DNA from: UKL13-2 sp031431435
Lineage (GTDB): Bacteria; Pseudomonadota; Gammaproteobacteria; Burkholderiales; Usitatibacteraceae
Direction: 5' to 3'
Length of the DNA stretch: 7,719 nt
Assembly: GCA_031431435.1 (NCBI GenBank)
Contig: JANPDI010000216.1
Span: 1-7,719 of the forward strand
The translations under genes and the position numbers were made by a program. Under the pieces are notes generated by a model. It had not been told where the DNA came from. It did not search any database and saw only the letters and a program-made list of their open reading frames with translations. Positions 4,628-7,719 of the stretch are shown here, piece by piece. Within the stretch, counting starts at the first letter, position 1. Each line of letters opens with the position of its first letter.

Positions 4628-7591
4628 GTGACCCAGTCATCCCAGTCTATTCGCTTTATACAAAAATCACCGGCTGGCAGCCACCCGTTGGCGGAACGCC
4701 TGCGCGCCGAGGTTGACGGCGAGGTGTATTTTGACGCCGCCGCACGTGGTCGGTACGCCACCGACGCGTCGATTTACCAGATCATGCCGGTCGGGGTGGT
4801 GGTGCCGCGCAACATTGAGGCGGCACGTATGGCGATACAGATTGCGGCCGAGCAGGGCGTGCCGATCCTGCCGCGTGGCGCCGGCACCTCGCAATGTGGT
4901 CAAACCGTGGGTGCTGCACTGGTCATCGACAACAGCAAGTACTGCCACCGGCTGCTGTCGGTCGATGCCGCCAACCGTCGCGCGGTGGTCGAGCCGGGCC
5001 TGGTGCTCGACACACTCAATGCACAGCTCAAACAACACGGCCTGTGGTATCCCGTCGATGTTTCCACCTCCGCACAGGCCACCATCGGTGGCATGGCTGG
5101 TAACAACTCGTGTGGCTCGCGCTCGATTTTTTACGGCAACATGGTGCATAACGTCGCCGCGATTGACGCGCTGCTGGCCGACGGCACGGTCGCGCGTTTC
5201 GACGACACCAGTTCAAACACCAATGACAGCGCGCGTTTTCAGGCGATTGCCAACGGCATTCGAGCGATTTGTGAGCGTGAACGCGACGAAATCGCCGCGC
5301 GTTTTCCGCCGCTGTTGCGACGCGTGGCGGGCTACAACCTCGATATCTTTGCGCCGCAGGACCCGATGCGCTACAACACGACGCTGCCGAATCTGGCGCA
5401 TTTGTTGGTCGGCTCTGAAGGCACACTCGCGTACTTCCGATCCCTTGAACTAAAGCTTTCGCCATTGCCAACCCATCGTGTGCTCGGCGTGGTGAATTTC
5501 CCGACCTTTTATCAGGCGATGCAACTAACGCAACATATTGTTCCGCTCGGCCCGACCGCGGTGGAGCTGGTTGATCGCACCATGATTGATCTCTCGCGCA
5601 ACAACCCGGCGTTTCGCCCGGTGATTGATGCGGCGTTGATCAACCAGCCAGACGCGATTCTGTTGGTCGAATTTGCCGGTGACGATTTGAATGTGATCAC
5701 GCAAAAACTCGACAACCTCGCGGTGCTGATGGCTGACCTCGGTGTTCCCGGCAGTGTGGTCAAAATGACTGACGCCAATGCCCAGAAAAAATTATGGGAC
5801 GTACGCAAAGCCGGCCTCAACATCATGATGTCGATGAAAGGCGAAGGCAAACCGGTGAGTTTTATCGAAGACTGCGCGGTGCCGCTGCCACACCTCGCCG
5901 AATACACCCGCCGCCTGACGGAAGTCTTTACCAAACACGGCACGGTGGGTACATGGTACGCCCACGCCAGCGTTGGCACCTTGCATGTACGACCCATTCT
6001 GAATATGAAAGCCGATGGTGCCGGCAAAATGCGCGCCATCGCCGAAGAAGCGGCACAACTCGTCAAAGAATACAAAGGGGTCTATTCGGGTGAGCACGGT
6101 GATGGCCTGGTGCGCAGCGAATGGATTGCGCCGTTTTTCGGCCCGCGCCTGACGGCGGCGTTGGGTGAAATCAAAACATTGTTTGATCCCAACAACCTGA
6201 TGAACCCGGGCAAGATTGTGTCGCCATCAAAACAAGACGATCGATCGCTGTTTCGTTACAAACCAGACTACACCACGCCACAAATTGCCACCGCATTTGA
6301 CTGGAATACAGAATTCGGTGAGCGGGGTTTGGCGGCGGCGGTCGAGATGTGCAACAACAACGGTCATTGCCGCAAATTCGATGCAGGGACGATGTGCCCG
6401 AGCTATCGTGCCACCCGCGACGAACAACACGTGACGCGCGGCCGTGCCAATACGCTGCGACTCGCGTTGTCGAATCAGATCGATGGCGGCTTTGCCTCAG
6501 ATTCTGTGAAACAGGTTATGGATCTGTGTGTGAGCTGCAAAGGCTGCAAGCGCGAGTGTCCGACCGGTGTTGACATGGCAAAAATGAAAATTGAATTTTT
6601 GCACCACTACAAAGCGCGCCATGGCTTTACCCTGCGTGACAAATTGGTGGCGTACCTGCCGCGTTATGCACCGTTTGTATCCAAATTCGCCTGGTTGGTG
6701 AACGGACTTGAGTCGATACCGGGCGTCAAAACATTGCGCGAAATGGTGGTGGGCTTGTCATCACAACGTTCGCTGCCGCGGTGGTCTGGTGTGCCGGCGC
6801 AATCGATGGCATCACTGCGCAGCCCGCCAGTCGCGGGTATGCGCGAGGTCGTGCTGTTTGCTGATACCTTCAACACCTGGTTCGAAAATGAAAACGTGGC
6901 CGCGGCTGTCAAGGTACTCGAAGCAGCCGGCTTAACCGTTTGCTTTGCCCAGGCCGCCGATCACAAGCGCCCGCTTTGTTGCGGCCGTACCTTCCTCGGT
7001 ACCGGCATGATGGAAGAAGCCAGACATGAGGTGCGCCGTACCATCGATGCCTTGATGCCTTATGTCGACCGCGGTGTGGCCATTGTCGGCCTTGAACCAT
7101 CGTGTCTGTTGACCTTGCGCGATGAATTCCAATCCATGTTCCCCGGCGAACAAACCAACCAGCTCGCGGCCAATGCCTTTTTGATCGAAGAATTCCTGGT
7201 GCGCGAAAAGCGTGCAGGGCGGCTAAATCTGGCGTTGCATGCAATCGACGCCAAGCAAGCGCTGCTGCACGGCCATTGTCACCAAAAAGCCTTTGGTGTC
7301 ATGGGTGACGTTGAGGAAGTACTGTCGTGGATTCCAGAACTCAAGACGACACCAATCGAATCCAGCTGCTGTGGCATGGCCGGCGCGTTTGGTTATGAAG
7401 CCGAGCATATCGATGTCTCGATAAAAATGGGCGAGCTGTCGTTGTTACCGGCCGTACGCAAGGCAAATGCCGCTACGCTGATCGTGGCCGATGGCACCAG
7501 TTGCCGGCACCAGATTCAAGATGGCACTGCGCGCGAGGCAGTGCATGTGGTGCGGGTGTTGGCGGGAGCGGTCGAAGGCAGTTTGACCTGA
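4628..7591 (+). CDS. FAD-binding and (4Fe-4S)-binding D-2-hydroxyacid dehydrogenase, YdiJ-like
   Basis: A 987-residue fused flavin/iron-sulfur oxidoreductase that probably oxidises a D-2-hydroxyacid and passes electrons through Fe-S centres to the respiratory chain. Order of parts: a PCMH-type FAD domain (about 46-275) with PRGAGTSQCGQ (82-92), GNNSCGS (158-164) and VGSEGTL (261-267); a FAD-oxidase C-terminal lobe (about 290-530) with WDVRKAG (390-396), the metal-type pair His446 and His453 in HASVGTLH, and GEHGDG (488-493); a ferredoxin-like domain with Cys575, 581, 590 and CVSCKGCKRECP (634-645); and two CCG domains (CCG at 784-786 and 914-916, further Cys at 826, 884 and 959). E. coli YdiJ (about 1018 residues) has the same plan and is linked to D-2-hydroxyglutarate. 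The start is uncertain: the frame is open far upstream without a usable ATG, so I chose GTG at 4628, which has no clear Shine-Dalgarno sequence. With the glyoxylate aminotransferase opposite, glycolate or another D-2-hydroxyacid is a reasonable substrate; the exact one is unknown. Confidence 0.88.
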   Translation: MTQSSQSIRFIQKSPAGSHPLAERLRAEVDGEVYFDAAARGRYATDASIYQIMPVGVVVPRNIEAARMAIQIAAEQGVPILPRGAGTSQCGQTVGAALVIDNSKYCHRLLSVDAANRRAVVEPGLVLDTLNAQLKQHGLWYPVDVSTSAQATIGGMAGNNSCGSRSIFYGNMVHNVAAIDALLADGTVARFDDTSSNTNDSARFQAIANGIRAICERERDEIAARFPPLLRRVAGYNLDIFAPQDPMRYNTTLPNLAHLLVGSEGTLAYFRSLELKLSPLPTHRVLGVVNFPTFYQAMQLTQHIVPLGPTAVELVDRTMIDLSRNNPAFRPVIDAALINQPDAILLVEFAGDDLNVITQKLDNLAVLMADLGVPGSVVKMTDANAQKKLWDVRKAGLNIMMSMKGEGKPVSFIEDCAVPLPHLAEYTRRLTEVFTKHGTVGTWYAHASVGTLHVRPILNMKADGAGKMRAIAEEAAQLVKEYKGVYSGEHGDGLVRSEWIAPFFGPRLTAALGEIKTLFDPNNLMNPGKIVSPSKQDDRSLFRYKPDYTTPQIATAFDWNTEFGERGLAAAVEMCNNNGHCRKFDAGTMCPSYRATRDEQHVTRGRANTLRLALSNQIDGGFASDSVKQVMDLCVSCKGCKRECPTGVDMAKMKIEFLHHYKARHGFTLRDKLVAYLPRYAPFVSKFAWLVNGLESIPGVKTLREMVVGLSSQRSLPRWSGVPAQSMASLRSPPVAGMREVVLFADTFNTWFENENVAAAVKVLEAAGLTVCFAQAADHKRPLCCGRTFLGTGMMEEARHEVRRTIDALMPYVDRGVAIVGLEPSCLLTLRDEFQSMFPGEQTNQLAANAFLIEEFLVREKRAGRLNLALHAIDAKQALLHGHCHQKAFGVMGDVEEVLSWIPELKTTPIESSCCGMAGAFGYEAEHIDVSIKMGELSLLPAVRKANAATLIVADGTSCRHQIQDGTAREAVHVVRVLAGAVEGSLT

Positions 7592-7719
7592 ACACTGCCG
7601 TCGTTAGACGCCATCGTTCCTGGAATGTCTCGTGACAACCGATGACGCCAGTGGTTGGTTGTGTCTGGAAAAATGAATCAGATTGCGCACCATCAGGTCA
7701 TCAGTATTTAATGACGTTG
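7592..7719. other. Intergenic end of the window, no gene seen
   Basis: After the oxidoreductase stop I see no supported gene in the last 128 bases. A 6-bp inverted repeat, GGCAGT (7577-7582) and ACTGCC (7594-7599), straddles the stop codon but has no T-run after it, so it is not a clear intrinsic terminator. Weaker pairs are ACAACC (7635-7640) with GGTTGT (7657-7662) and GTCAT (7697-7701) with ATGAC (7711-7715). A 12-codon ATG frame at 7673 preceded by GGAA is too short to call. Confidence 0.5.

Noticed and set aside
4713..5453. Open frame of 246 codons in another plus-strand frame within the oxidoreductase gene
   Set aside because: Its translation is Arg/Trp/Cys-rich, as expected from out-of-frame reading of a G+C-rich gene, and it overlaps conserved FAD-domain sequence in the true frame.
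7673..7711. Tiny 12-codon frame MNQIAHHQVISI with GGAA just upstream of its ATG
   Set aside because: Too short, with no family resemblance and no regulatory context visible before the window ends.

Overview
The window looks like ordinary chromosomal DNA of a Gram-negative proteobacterium, most likely a betaproteobacterium of the order Burkholderiales. The main reasons are a stand-alone TctC/Bug-type periplasmic binding protein (a family greatly expanded in that order), a uvrB gene followed directly by a low-molecular-weight tyrosine phosphatase, and fairly high G+C (mid to high fifties percent by eye). I see no tRNA, rRNA, insertion sequence, phage gene, CRISPR array or recognisable defence system.

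Layout. (1) Positions 1-2131, plus strand: the 3' part of uvrB (its 5' part lies outside the window), a low-molecular-weight protein-tyrosine phosphatase and a MarC-family membrane protein. These are chained by overlapping stop and start codons and are probably one transcription unit. (2) Positions 2132-2205: a short convergent intergenic region with a strong hairpin whose U-tract lies on the minus strand, so it ends transcription coming from the right. (3) Positions 2206-4496, minus strand: a class V PLP aminotransferase of the serine/alanine-glyoxylate type, then 65 bases later a TctC-family solute-binding protein with its own strong ribosome binding site. (4) Positions 4497-4627: a 131-base divergent control region with a perfect 10-bp palindrome near its centre. 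(5) Positions 4628-7591, plus strand: a 987-residue FAD and iron-sulfur oxidoreductase that joins a GlcD-like flavin half to a GlcF-like Fe-S/CCG half in one chain, distantly like E. coli YdiJ. (6) Positions 7592-7719: no gene seen.

How the genes may work together (inference). The oxidoreductase should oxidise a D-2-hydroxyacid such as glycolate, D-lactate or D-2-hydroxyglutarate to a 2-oxoacid. The aminotransferase would move an amino group, typically from serine, onto glyoxylate. The binding protein would capture a small carboxylate in the periplasm. Together they could form a compact hydroxyacid/glyoxylate module under a shared divergent promoter. The left-hand operon (DNA repair, phosphatase, membrane protein) is unrelated housekeeping.

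Nothing here amounts to a clearly new biological system. The points most worth a second look are the divergent module with its central palindrome, the unusual cysteine pattern in the Fe-S domain, and the orphan binding protein.
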